From Bacteroidota bacterium (GTDB taxonomy: Bacteria; Bacteroidota; Bacteroidia; Sphingobacteriales; Sphingobacteriaceae), in contig JAEYZM010000005.1 of the NCBI GenBank assembly GCA_023427985.1, forward strand, positions 124,001 through 188,000: DNA of 64,000 bases. The letters are read 5' to 3'. Made by a program: the position numbers and the translations under genes. Of the stretch, positions 43,541 to 51,561 are shown piece after piece. A model generated the notes under the pieces. The model was not told the origin of the DNA and did no database searches. It was given only the letters and a program-made list of their open reading frames with translations. Within the stretch, counting starts at the first letter, position 1; each line of letters begins with the position of its first letter.

Positions 43541-44440
43541 TTACATATTTTTAGGGTGTTTGTGACCTGGTTCGTAAATTAATCGAATGAAAGAACTAAA
43601 TCGTTCGTTCTCACGCTTAATAGGAATCCCAGAAACTATACCTACCATTAGATTATCTGCAATACCAACTCTCATTTGTGGCCGTATGGTCATGTCGAAA
43701 TCTGTACTTCTGAAATTCTTATTGAACTCTAAACCAATGAAATTTCGCGTGCCAGGTATCATATAATGAAAATTTGAATTTATTTGATAACTACTCCTAA
43801 TAGTTTTATTGTTGAAAGATTGCATGATGCTTGGTCCATGATACAGTAGTGTATGGTAGTTGTTGCCCCATCTTTTTGCAATAACCATAAAGGGGTTGTA
43901 GATGTTACCATGATATATTTCTTTCTTATAATGTTTGAAATCATTGAGTTCAAATTCGTGAATATATCCCAATGCCATACTTGTTTTCTTCTTTTCTGAA
44001 ACTAAGAAAGTCCATTGACTTGCAAGTTTAATACTGTTCAATTTATTTCCAGGTTGGACTTCTTCCGATGTTTGGGTTTTACTCGTGTTTGTTGGGTAAT
44101 AGAAACTAAATGGCAACTCAAACTCAAATCCCAGTCGGTCAATGACTGCAAATTCATATTCAACCAATGTATTATAAACATCGTATCTATTCCTGTCTGT
44201 AATTCCCATTCCAACATTCCATTCTTTTTCACCTTTTCTTGCACCTAAATCTCGAATTAAGTCAATAAAAAGAGGCTCAGCATGCAATACCTTATCCTTG
44301 TTTTGTGAATTCTGCACCTCCTCTATAAACGCACGGTCAAGTCGTTCCTTGAAAACATCTGTTGTGTCGGCAATGTCTATTGAACAATAGGCACTTAGAG
44401 AAATACGTGCGAAATAAAATAGTAGTATTTGTTTTTTCAT
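43541..44440 (-). CDS. Outer-membrane protein of the HAEPL-motif family
   Basis: From the ATG at 44440 (MKKQILLFYFARISLSAYC) the product is 299 aa; the longer frame start at 44461 is less like a signal peptide. The mature part starts with an ADTTDVF segment and VLHAEPLFIDLIRDLGARKGEKEWNVG, a conserved block in Bacteroidota barrel proteins. Afterwards come beta-strand pairs (YEFAVIDRLGFEFELPFSFYY, TSMALGYIHEFEL, RRFIGLEFNKNF type). Expected place: outer membrane. It sits 13 bases upstream of the amidotransferase-like gene in the same direction, so an operon of three secreted or surface proteins is likely. Confidence 0.65.
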   Translation of the reverse strand: MKKQILLFYFARISLSAYCSIDIADTTDVFKERLDRAFIEEVQNSQNKDKVLHAEPLFIDLIRDLGARKGEKEWNVGMGITDRNRYDVYNTLVEYEFAVIDRLGFEFELPFSFYYPTNTSKTQTSEEVQPGNKLNSIKLASQWTFLVSEKKKTSMALGYIHEFELNDFKHYKKEIYHGNIYNPFMVIAKRWGNNYHTLLYHGPSIMQSFNNKTIRSSYQINSNFHYMIPGTRNFIGLEFNKNFRSTDFDMTIRPQMRVGIADNLMVGIVSGIPIKRENERFSSFIRLIYEPGHKHPKNM

Positions 44441-44515
44441 ATATGGTAAATTATTGTACAATTTAACGGAGTTTAAACGGATATATTTTTTACCTTTGTG
44501 CTCTATTTTTAGATA

Positions 44516-44974
44516 ATGAAAGCAATAATAAAAACTGCAAAAGGCGACATGACCGTTGCTTTTTATGAAAAAGATGCACCTAATACGGTGGCGAATTTTG
44601 TGAAACTAGCAAAAGAAGGATATTACAATGGTGTAACTTTTCATAGAGTAATTCCTGATTTTGTTGTTCAAGGTGGATGTCCATTTTCTCGTTCAGAAGA
44701 AACTGCATTCAGAGCAGGAACAGGCGGACCTGGATATACGATCGATTGTGAATTAGATGGCGATAACCAATATCACGATAGAGGGGTATTGTCGATGGCT
44801 CACGCTGGCAGAAACACCGGTGGTTCGCAATTCTTCATTTGCCATAGCAGAACAAACACTGCGCATTTAGATAGAAATCACACTTGTTTTGGAAAAGTTA
44901 TTGAGAATGTCGATGTAGTGGATGCCATTAGACAAGGTGATAAAATAAATGAAGTAGTAATTATTGAAGAATAA
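44516..44974 (+). CDS. Peptidylprolyl isomerase, cyclophilin type
   Basis: The 152-aa protein has the full cyclophilin signature: NTVANFVKLAKEGYYNGVTFHRVIPDFVVQGG (active-site Arg and Phe), GGPGYTIDCEL, GVLSMAHAGRNTGGSQFFI and HLDRNHTCFGKVIENVDVVD. It lacks a signal peptide, so it acts in the cytoplasm on proline bonds. The DUF5606 gene follows after an 8-base repeat array on the same strand, so they may be one transcript. Confidence 0.94.
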   Translation: MKAIIKTAKGDMTVAFYEKDAPNTVANFVKLAKEGYYNGVTFHRVIPDFVVQGGCPFSRSEETAFRAGTGGPGYTIDCELDGDNQYHDRGVLSMAHAGRNTGGSQFFICHSRTNTAHLDRNHTCFGKVIENVDVVDAIRQGDKINEVVIIEE

Positions 44975-44983
44975 TTCAAACCT

Positions 44984-45016
44984 CGAACCTACGAACCTAC
45001 GAACACACGAACATAT
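44984..45016 (+). repeat. 8-base tandem repeat at the DUF5606 start
   Basis: Units CGAACCTA twice, then CGAACACA, CGAACATA and a partial TGAAC fill the gap between the cyclophilin stop and the ATG at 45015. The repeat covers where a ribosome site would be. Confidence 0.75.
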
Positions 45017-45440
45017 GAACTTAAGAGCAATAGTTTCTTTATCAGGTAAACCCGGACTTTTTAAAGTAGTTGGACAAAATAAGTCGGGATTCGTTTTAGA
45101 ATCTTTAGACGAAGCAAAAAATAAAGTAGTTACGAATGCTACTAGCAAATTAGCAACATTAGAAGATATAACAGTTTTTGGTAATGAGGATGATATCACT
45201 TTACCTAGCATCTTAGAAAAGATGAAAGAAACTGCAGCTACGAATGCAATACCTGATGCTAAAGCTGATGGTAAAGTATTAAGAGCTTATTTCAATTCGA
45301 TCGCTCCAGATCACGATGCCGAAAGAGTTTACGCATCGGACATCAAAAAAATTATTACTTGGTACGGTATTCTTTCACAATTACCGCTTTGGAATGAAGA
45401 AGCACCTGCTGATGAAGTTACTGAATCAGGAAAAGAATAA
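45015..45440 (+). CDS. DUF5606 domain-containing protein
   Basis: The 141-aa protein starts at ATG 45015 (MNLRAIVSLSGKPGLFKVVGQNKSGFVLESL), the usual start of the Bacteroidota DUF5606 family, which spans the SH3-like first half (VVTNATSKLATLEDITVFGNEDDITLPSIL) and the helical KVLRAYFNSIAPDHDAERVYASDIKKIITWYGIL half. The longer open frame that begins at 44964 only adds repeat-encoded residues. No enzymatic motif is visible; function is unknown. Confidence 0.85.
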   Translation: MNLRAIVSLSGKPGLFKVVGQNKSGFVLESLDEAKNKVVTNATSKLATLEDITVFGNEDDITLPSILEKMKETAATNAIPDAKADGKVLRAYFNSIAPDHDAERVYASDIKKIITWYGILSQLPLWNEEAPADEVTESGKE

Positions 45441-45448
45441 AATTTAAA

Positions 45449-45563
45449 TTAAGAGTTAAGGATTAAGAGTTAAGAACGGAGTATTGCTATTTTAAGAAGA
45501 AGTGCAATTTAAAACAGCACCTCATCGTTCTAAACTTTTAATTTTTAATTCTTAACTCTTAAT
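45449..45563. repeat. Inverted heptad arrays with AGGTGC core (element B1)
   Basis: Left array TTAAGAG-TTAAGGA-TTAAGAG-TTAAGAA at 45449-45476, right array TTAATTT-TTAATTC-TTAACTC-TTAAT at 45539-45563, complementary to each other. Between them lies AGCACCTCATCGTTCT (45516-45531), found inverted at 50077-50095. Confidence 0.8.
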
Positions 45564-45565
45564 AA

Positions 45566-46039
45566 TTATTCATGATGATACGGTTCCCCCTTTAAAATAC
45601 TAAAGGCCCTATATACCTGCTCCACAAAAAACAGTCGAACCATTTGATGCGAAAAAGTTAATTTCGATAAGGAGATTTTTGCATTCGCTCGATCGTACAT
45701 AGACTGGTCAAATCCATATGGTCCGCCAATAATAAATACTACACTACTTATCGACTGATTCATCCATTTGTTTAATTCTGCACTTAATTGCATCGACGAA
45801 TATTCCTTACCGCGCTCATCGAGTAAAACCACAAAATCTTGATTGCTAATTTTTGATAATATCAACTCAGCTTCTTTTTGCTTCTGCTGCTCTTTGCTCA
45901 AACTCTTTGAATTTTTTAAATCAGGAATTTCAACTCTATTGAATTTGCAATAATGCTGCAATCGCTTTTCGTAAATAGAAATGCCTTCGAGCAAATACTT
46001 CTCCGTGGTTTTGGAAATGGCGATTAATGATATTCTCAT
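45566..46039 (-). CDS. rlmH: 23S rRNA (pseudouridine-1915-N3)-methyltransferase RlmH
   Basis: The 157-aa product is a SPOUT methyltransferase with the RlmH blocks: RISLIAISKTTEKYL, EKRLQHYCKFNRVEIPDL, VVLDERGKEYSSMQLSAEL, VFIIGGPYGFDQSMYDRANAKISLSKLTFSHQMVRLFFVEQVYRAFSILKGEPYHHE. The C-terminal EQVYRA...GEPYHHE is diagnostic. It methylates the 70S ribosome at position 1915. The upstream gap is a repeat (46045-46150). Confidence 0.96.
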   Translation of the reverse strand: MRISLIAISKTTEKYLLEGISIYEKRLQHYCKFNRVEIPDLKNSKSLSKEQQKQKEAELILSKISNQDFVVLLDERGKEYSSMQLSAELNKWMNQSISSVVFIIGGPYGFDQSMYDRANAKISLSKLTFSHQMVRLFFVEQVYRAFSILKGEPYHHE

Positions 46040-46044
46040 TTAAT

Positions 46045-46150
46045 AGTATTAAGTACAAAGTACAAAGTACAAAGAAAATAAAAGAGGTGCTAATTTTGAA
46101 ATTAGCACCTCCCTAATCTTAATACTTTGTACTTAATACTCTGTACTCAG
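46045..46150. repeat. Inverted repeat B4 with GAGGTGCTAATTT hairpin
   Basis: Heptads AAGTACA three times (46051-46071) are opposed by TTGTACT/AATACTC type units at 46128-46150. Between them GAGGTGCTAATTT and AAATTAGCACCTC (46084-46111) form a 13-base perfect hairpin. It lies between aconitase and rlmH. Confidence 0.8.
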
Positions 46151-46167
46151 TTAAATAGTACTCAGTA

Positions 46168-48432
46168 CTATTTAACTGAAGCACGAATAATATTCAACGC
46201 ACCACCTGCTTTAAACCACTCAATTTGTTGAGCGTTGTAGGTATGGTTTACTTTGATTTCATCTTTGCTACCATCTTTGTGATTCAACACCACAGTTAAT
46301 GGAGTGTTCGGCGCAAATGATGTCAAACCAACAATGTCAATTGAATCGTCTTCTTGTACTTTATCGTAATCGGCAGTGTTCGCAAATGTTAATGCCAACA
46401 TACCTTGTTTCTTCAAATTGGTTTCGTGAATACGTGCGAATGATTTTACTAGGATTGCACGCACGCCTAGGTGACGTGGCTCCATCGCCGCATGTTCACG
46501 TGATGAACCTTCGCCATAGTTTTCATCGCCCACTACAATTGAACCAATGCCTGCTGCTTTATAAGCTCTTTGTGTTGCAGGTACTGGACCGTATTCACCT
46601 GTCAATTGATTTTTTACCGAATCAGCTTTTTCATTGAAATAGTTGATGGCACCAATTAACATGTTGTTCGAAATATTATCTAAGTGTCCGCGGAATTTCA
46701 ACCATGGTCCAGCCATAGAGATATGGTCTGTTGTACACTTACCTTTTGCCTTGATTAATAATTTTAATCCAGTAATGTCAGTACCTTCCCAAGCTGCAAA
46801 CGGCGCTAATAATTGTAAGCGATCCGATGTTGGCGATACCAATACTTCTACCTTAGAACCATCTTCTGCCGGTGCTTGATATCCCGCATCTTCTACAGCA
46901 AATCCTTTCATCGGCAATTCAATTCCTTGTGGCTCATCTAATCTAACTTGCTCACCTTTTTCATTTGTCAAAGTATCGGTAACAGGATTAAATGTTAAGT
47001 CACCTGCAATTGCAAATGCTGTAACGATTTCTGGCGATGCTACGAATGCATGTGTATTCGGATTTCCATCGGCACGTTTCGCAAAGTTTCTGTTGAATGA
47101 AGTGATGATTGAATTTTTCTCTTGCTTCTCTGCACCGTGTCTTGCCCACTGACCAATACATGGTCCGCAAGCATTTGCTAATACAACCCCTCCCATGTTT
47201 CCAAAGATGTCTAAATAACCGTCTCTATCAACCGTATATCTTACTTGCTCCGAACCTGGAGTGATCGTAAATTCTGCTTTCGCTTTTAAGTTTTTATCAA
47301 CTGCTTGCTTTGCAATAGATGCAGCACGCGTGATGTCTTCGTACGATGAGTTGGTACATGAACCAATCAATCCAACTTCTAATTTCGCTGGCCATCCGCC
47401 TTCTTTAACAGCAGCTGCGAATTTAGATAATGGCCAAGCCAAATCTGGAGTGAAAGGACCGTTGATGTGTGGTTCTAATTCCGATAAGTTGATTTCAATT
47501 ACTTGATCAAAATATGCTTCTGGATTTGCATACACCTCTGCATCGCCCGTCAAATGCGCAGCAACTCGGTCGGCTAGTTCCGCTACATCGGCACGAGCTG
47601 TTCCTCTTAAATAATCTGCCATCTTCACATCATAACCGAAGATCGATGTAGTAGCGCCTATTTCAGCACCCATGTTACAAATGGTTCCTTTACCCGTGCA
47701 CGATAAAGATTGTGCACCTTCGCCAAAATATTCTAAGATTGCACCAGTACCACCTTTTACAGTTAAGATACCCGCAACTTTTAAGATCACGTCTTTTGCC
47801 GATGTCCAGCCCGATAATTTACCGGTTAATTTAACCCCAATTAATTTCGGAAACTTCAGCTCCCATGGTAGGCCAGCCATCACATCGCAAGCATCTGCAC
47901 CACCCACACCAATCGCCACCATACCCAAACCACCTGCATTTACTGTATGTGAGTCGGTACCAATCATCATTCCACCTGGAAATGCATAGTTCTCCAACAC
48001 CACTTGGTGAATGATACCAGCACCCGGTTTCCAAAATCCGATACCGTATTTATTCGAAACCGACGATAAGAAATCGTACACTTCTTTATTTTGTGAATTC
48101 GCAGTAGCCAAATCTTTCTCCGCACCTTCTTTTGCTTGAATCAAGTGATCGCAATGTACGGTTGATGGTACCGCTACTTGAGGTCTACCCGCTTGCATAA
48201 ACTGCAACAAAGCCATTTGTGCCGTTGCATCTTGCATTGCCACACGGTCTGGAGCGAAATCTACGTACGACTTTCCTCTTTCGTAAGCCGATGTTGCATT
48301 TCCGTCCCACAGATGGGCGTATAGAATTTTTTCAGTTAATGTTAATGGTTTGTTTACGACTTTACGAGCAGCGTTCACTTTCGCATCAAGGTTGTCGTAC
48401 ACCTTCTTAATCATTTCTATATCAAAAGCCAT
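46168..48432 (-). CDS. Aconitate hydratase
   Basis: The 754-aa protein is a mitochondrial-type aconitase: RVAMQDATAQMALLQFMQAGRPQVAVPSTVHCDHLIQA, GIGFWKPGAGIIHQVVLENYAFPGGMMIGTDSHTVNAGG, the Fe-S cysteines in VGLIGSCTNSS and NACGPCIGQW, NRNFAKRADGNP, and the swivel domain GENYGEGSSREHAAMEPR with the catalytic Ser region. It converts citrate to isocitrate in the TCA cycle. A 26-base terminator hairpin lies upstream (48487-48512). Confidence 0.96.
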   Translation of the reverse strand: MAFDIEMIKKVYDNLDAKVNAARKVVNKPLTLTEKILYAHLWDGNATSAYERGKSYVDFAPDRVAMQDATAQMALLQFMQAGRPQVAVPSTVHCDHLIQAKEGAEKDLATANSQNKEVYDFLSSVSNKYGIGFWKPGAGIIHQVVLENYAFPGGMMIGTDSHTVNAGGLGMVAIGVGGADACDVMAGLPWELKFPKLIGVKLTGKLSGWTSAKDVILKVAGILTVKGGTGAILEYFGEGAQSLSCTGKGTICNMGAEIGATTSIFGYDVKMADYLRGTARADVAELADRVAAHLTGDAEVYANPEAYFDQVIEINLSELEPHINGPFTPDLAWPLSKFAAAVKEGGWPAKLEVGLIGSCTNSSYEDITRAASIAKQAVDKNLKAKAEFTITPGSEQVRYTVDRDGYLDIFGNMGGVVLANACGPCIGQWARHGAEKQEKNSIITSFNRNFAKRADGNPNTHAFVASPEIVTAFAIAGDLTFNPVTDTLTNEKGEQVRLDEPQGIELPMKGFAVEDAGYQAPAEDGSKVEVLVSPTSDRLQLLAPFAAWEGTDITGLKLLIKAKGKCTTDHISMAGPWLKFRGHLDNISNNMLIGAINYFNEKADSVKNQLTGEYGPVPATQRAYKAAGIGSIVVGDENYGEGSSREHAAMEPRHLGVRAILVKSFARIHETNLKKQGMLALTFANTADYDKVQEDDSIDIVGLTSFAPNTPLTVVLNHKDGSKDEIKVNHTYNAQQIEWFKAGGALNIIRASVK

Positions 48433-48486
48433 TGTATATGTGTTTTTTATCTTTTTTGAAGGAATTGCGAATTTAAGAAAAAAAAG

Positions 48487-48512
48487 AAATCCCTTATAAT
48501 TATAAGGGATTT
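48487..48512 (-). terminator. Intrinsic terminator after lipoprotein gene
   Basis: AAATCCCTTATAA and TTATAAGGGATTT pair perfectly; on the minus strand the hairpin is followed by TTTC and a T-run. It ends the lipoprotein gene at 48567-49265 before the aconitase gene. Confidence 0.85.
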
Positions 48513-48566
48513 TAATGCTTTTTGTTTCAATTTATAATGATTATTAAAAGGATTTCTAGGTGGTTT

Positions 48567-49265
48567 TTATGGTATATATCTTTCAGTATAACTTGTGTGA
48601 GTAACATAACCAATATTCATTGCTTCTGCGTTTTGAAGTGTTAAAATAATTTCTGATCGACTTCTTACCAGGCCTCTTTCACAATAATAATGTTTAATAT
48701 TTTCTTTTATTTTCCAATTAGATGGATCTTTATAAGAATGTTCAAATCCTAAGCACTTATATTTTTCTGTCCCTATTTCAATGGTAAGCTGCTCGTTAGT
48801 AGTATATCTTTTTTCTTTAATATATTCAAATGTTTTAAAGCTGTCTCTATATCGCAAAGGCCTTGGAATTAATAAAATTGGGCTGTCTAGTACCACAACA
48901 TCTTTCATCTCACCATTCAAGCTATGTATAGGTTTATGAGCAAATTTGAAAATTCCTGCATTAGTAATATTTAGGTATTCAATATATTTATAGGAAGTAT
49001 TTAAATTAGTATGAATTACTTTACGACATTTAACATTGTTGATTAATGTGTCTTTAATTACCTCAATCTTATAAATGTCAAGATATTCAATAAGCGAATC
49101 TTTATTTGCACTTGTTGTATCGTCATATGCAACTTTTGTAATAGTTTTTAGATAAAACTCATCACCAACTAAATAATTCGCATTTAAAGAAAATATTTCC
49201 TCCGACCCTGTTTTAGCACAAGATACGAGGGCGAATAAAAGTATATATAGAATATATTTTGCCAT
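48567..49265 (-). CDS. Hypothetical lipoprotein
   Basis: The 232-aa product has a lipoprotein signal peptide (MAKYILYILLFALVSCAKTGSEE; lipobox VSC). The mature protein is a mixed beta-strand protein with VGDEFYLKTITKVAYDDT, DTLINNVKCRKVIHTNLNTSYKYIEYL, and a C-terminal GLVRSRSEIILTLQNAEAMNIGYVTHTSYTERYIP. The pattern of a strand-turn protein of about 210 residues is common among outer-membrane lipoproteins in this phylum but I recognise no named family. Function unknown. Confidence 0.72.
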   Translation of the reverse strand: MAKYILYILLFALVSCAKTGSEEIFSLNANYLVGDEFYLKTITKVAYDDTTSANKDSLIEYLDIYKIEVIKDTLINNVKCRKVIHTNLNTSYKYIEYLNITNAGIFKFAHKPIHSLNGEMKDVVVLDSPILLIPRPLRYRDSFKTFEYIKEKRYTTNEQLTIEIGTEKYKCLGFEHSYKDPSNWKIKENIKHYYCERGLVRSRSEIILTLQNAEAMNIGYVTHTSYTERYIP

Positions 49266-49307
49266 TGATTATAAATATAGAAAAAGAAATTAATTCGTAA
49301 ACTATTT

Positions 49308-49350
49308 TGCACCTTCCCGTTCTTAACTCTTAATTCTTAATTTTTAATTC
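49308..49350. repeat. Heptad array, element B2
   Basis: TGCACCTTCCCG (49308-49319) leads into TTCTTAACTCTTAATTCTTA and TTTTTAATTC, heptads of the TTAATTC type. It resembles the right part of element B1 and lies downstream of the deacetylase stop. Confidence 0.75.
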
Positions 49351-49353
49351 AAA

Positions 49354-49971
49354 TCACAAGCTCTTAAAAAAGTACCCCTCCTCACTCAAATCCTTTAATA
49401 TCCTAGGCAACGCTTCTTCCAACCGAGGCATCGCTTTCAAACTATCGTGCATCACCACAATGGAGCCAGGCTCAACATTCCGAACCATATTCTGGTAACA
49501 CTTTTCTGCATCAATTTTGGTATCAAAGTCGCCCGACAATACATCCCACATAATGATTTTTGAATCGGGATAATTCTCCTTAAATGCCTTGATTTGAGAG
49601 GGACTTATTCTACCATATGGAGGTCTAAATAATTGATCTCCCGTATATTTACTGCATTCATCGATGTTCGAAATATACTCTTCGGTGGATGTTTTCCATC
49701 CATTCAAATGGTTAAAAGTATGATTGCCGATGCTGTGACCCTGTCGCAAAATCATCTCGTAAACATCAGGATGTTTGCGTACATTATCGCCAATACAAAA
49801 GAAGGTAGCTCTTGCATTGTACGCTTTGAGTTGCTCTAAAACAAAGGGAGTTACTTCAGGAATAGGTCCATCATCGAAGGTTAAATAAACGGATCTATCA
49901 TTCACAGGTACATCCCAAATTAAGGAAGGATATAGTTTTTTTAAGAGTAAAGGATTTTTTGCGAAATACAT
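49354..49971 (-). CDS. Polysaccharide deacetylase (NodB family)
   Basis: The 205-aa protein has the NodB motifs: TFDDGPIPEVT (catalytic base Asp and metal Asp), GHSIGNHTFNH (metal His pair), RPPYGRI (motif 3), MWDVLSGDFD (motif 4) and VVMHDS (motif 5 His). It would remove N-acetyl or O-acetyl groups from a polysaccharide such as peptidoglycan or chitin-type glycans. It has no clear signal peptide in the 205-aa frame (MYFAKNPLLLKKLYPSLIWDVPV), so it may act in the cytoplasm or be anchored by its first 15 residues. Confidence 0.93.
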   Translation of the reverse strand: MYFAKNPLLLKKLYPSLIWDVPVNDRSVYLTFDDGPIPEVTPFVLEQLKAYNARATFFCIGDNVRKHPDVYEMILRQGHSIGNHTFNHLNGWKTSTEEYISNIDECSKYTGDQLFRPPYGRISPSQIKAFKENYPDSKIIMWDVLSGDFDTKIDAEKCYQNMVRNVEPGSIVVMHDSLKAMPRLEEALPRILKDLSEEGYFFKSL

Positions 49972-50050
49972 CTAAATCTGTAACATCATCGTTTCAATGA
50001 TTGACAATTGCGAATTTAATATAATTTTACAATCAATTCTGAATCTTTCA

Positions 50051-50212
50051 GAAATTAAGAATTAAGAGTTAAGAGTGAAGAACGATGAGGTGCTCATATA
50101 ATTATTATAGCATTGAACTTTTTAGAAAGCACCTAAATCCACTAATCACTCAAACTAAACACTAAACACTAGAACTGTACACTATAACTAGCAAATTAGC
50201 ACACTAGCACAC
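50051..50212. repeat. Heptad arrays upstream of the TolC-like gene (element B3)
   Basis: AATTAAG-AATTAAG-AGTTAAG-AGTGAAG-AACG precede GATGAGGTGCT at 50085-50095; the opposed AGCACCT is at 50128-50134. Further on, CTAAACA heptads lie near 50150-50170 and 8-base GCACACTA units at 50198-50213 run to the ATG at 50214. Confidence 0.78.
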
Positions 50213-50213
50213 T

Positions 50214-51530
50214 ATGAAGAAATTGTTCGTTTTATTTTTTGTCGGCATTGCACTCACAAACTATTCACAGGCACAAGTTTGGTCCCTAGAGAAATGTGTG
50301 ACCTATGCAATGGAAAATAATTTAACCATCAAACAAACAAAATTGAGTGTCGACCTAGCGGAAGTCGACAAGTCGGATGCAAATTATTCTCGTTTACCAA
50401 GCTTAAATGGTCAAGCATCGAATACACATACTTACGGTCGTGCCATCAACCCCTTAACCAACTCATACGTTCCTCAGGATGTGAACTCAATTAATTTGAA
50501 TGCAAATTCGAACGTAACTATATTTAATGGTTTACAACGATTAAATAATTATAAGAGCTCTGTATTAACGGTAGAGGCGGAGAAGAAAAATTTAGAAAAA
50601 ACGAAGAACGATATTGCCTTGAATATCATCAATGCTTATCTCAATGTCTTGTACAATCAAGAGTTATTGGTGGTTGCAAAAGAGCAATTGGAAGTTACCA
50701 AATTACAATTGGATCGTGCGCAGAAAAATGCTGCTGTTGGAAATGCAACAGAAGGGGATGTGTTAAATATTAAATCTCAAGTTGCGAATGATGAATTGAA
50801 TGTAACCAATGCACAGAATAGTCTCGACATTGCGAAGCTTGATTTAATTCAATTTTTAGACAGAGATCCAGTAGAAGCATTTGAAGTAGAAAAACCTCAA
50901 AACATCGAACAATACATCACGGTTTCGGCTCCAGCGAATATGAAAGAAGTTTACGAGAATGCGGCTACAAACCTGCCGGATATTAAACTGCTCGATTACC
51001 GATATAAAGCGGCACAAAGAAGTTTGGCTGCTGCTAAAGGTGCATTGTATCCTAGACTAAGTGCTGGTGCTGGATTGAGTTCAGATTATGCCGACTTGAA
51101 TCCGACTTCTTTTAATAATCAAATGAAGAATAACTTCGGACAGTTTTATCAATTTAGTTTATCGATCCCAGTATTCAATGGTTTCTCTGCACGTAACAAT
51201 GTGAAACGTGCAAATCTTCAATTACAAAATGCAGAGATTAACAAAAAGAATGCGGAGTTAACCTTGAGTAAAAATATTCAGCAAGCGATTGCCGACTTAC
51301 GTGCAGCACAAAAGAAATACGAGTCGACTTACAGAAGCAACCAATCGCTCAAAGAAGCTTTTGTCTACAGTCAGAAGAGATTTGATGTGGGTTTAATCAA
51401 TGCCATCGATTATAATCTAGCGAAAACGAACCTTGCTCGATCGGAAGCCGATTTGATTCAGGCGAAGTACGATTTGTTGTTCCGTGCAAAATTGCTCGAC
51501 TTTTATAATGGGAAAGCACTAAGTTTTTAA
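50214..51530 (+). CDS. TolC-family outer membrane efflux protein
   Basis: The 438-aa protein has a signal peptide (KKLFVLFFVGIALTNYSQAQ) and the TolC layout of two repeats of long helices and short strands: WSLEKCVTYAMENNLTIKQTKLSVDLAEVD, NINLNANSNVTIFNGLQRLNNYKSS, VGNATEGDVLNIKSQVANDELNVTNAQNSLDIAKLDL, and FYQFSLSIPVFNGFSARNNVKRANLQLQNAEI. It forms the outer-membrane channel of a tripartite export system. The adaptor gene follows 31 bases later. Its 5' region is built of repeat units directly up to the ATG. Confidence 0.92.
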   Translation: MKKLFVLFFVGIALTNYSQAQVWSLEKCVTYAMENNLTIKQTKLSVDLAEVDKSDANYSRLPSLNGQASNTHTYGRAINPLTNSYVPQDVNSINLNANSNVTIFNGLQRLNNYKSSVLTVEAEKKNLEKTKNDIALNIINAYLNVLYNQELLVVAKEQLEVTKLQLDRAQKNAAVGNATEGDVLNIKSQVANDELNVTNAQNSLDIAKLDLIQFLDRDPVEAFEVEKPQNIEQYITVSAPANMKEVYENAATNLPDIKLLDYRYKAAQRSLAAAKGALYPRLSAGAGLSSDYADLNPTSFNNQMKNNFGQFYQFSLSIPVFNGFSARNNVKRANLQLQNAEINKKNAELTLSKNIQQAIADLRAAQKKYESTYRSNQSLKEAFVYSQKRFDVGLINAIDYNLAKTNLARSEADLIQAKYDLLFRAKLLDFYNGKALSF

Positions 51531-51561
51531 TACTTTTATCCAATTAATGGTATTTTAGACA

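Noticed and set aside
44964..45014. N-terminal extension of the DUF5606 protein
   Set aside because: It overlaps the cyclophilin gene end and the rest is encoded by the 8-base repeat; family members begin at MNLRAIVSL.
47831..48034. Trp/Gly/Cys-rich minus-strand frame inside aconitase
   Set aside because: Shifted reading of the aconitase gene; the aconitase frame is intact and has all cluster cysteines.
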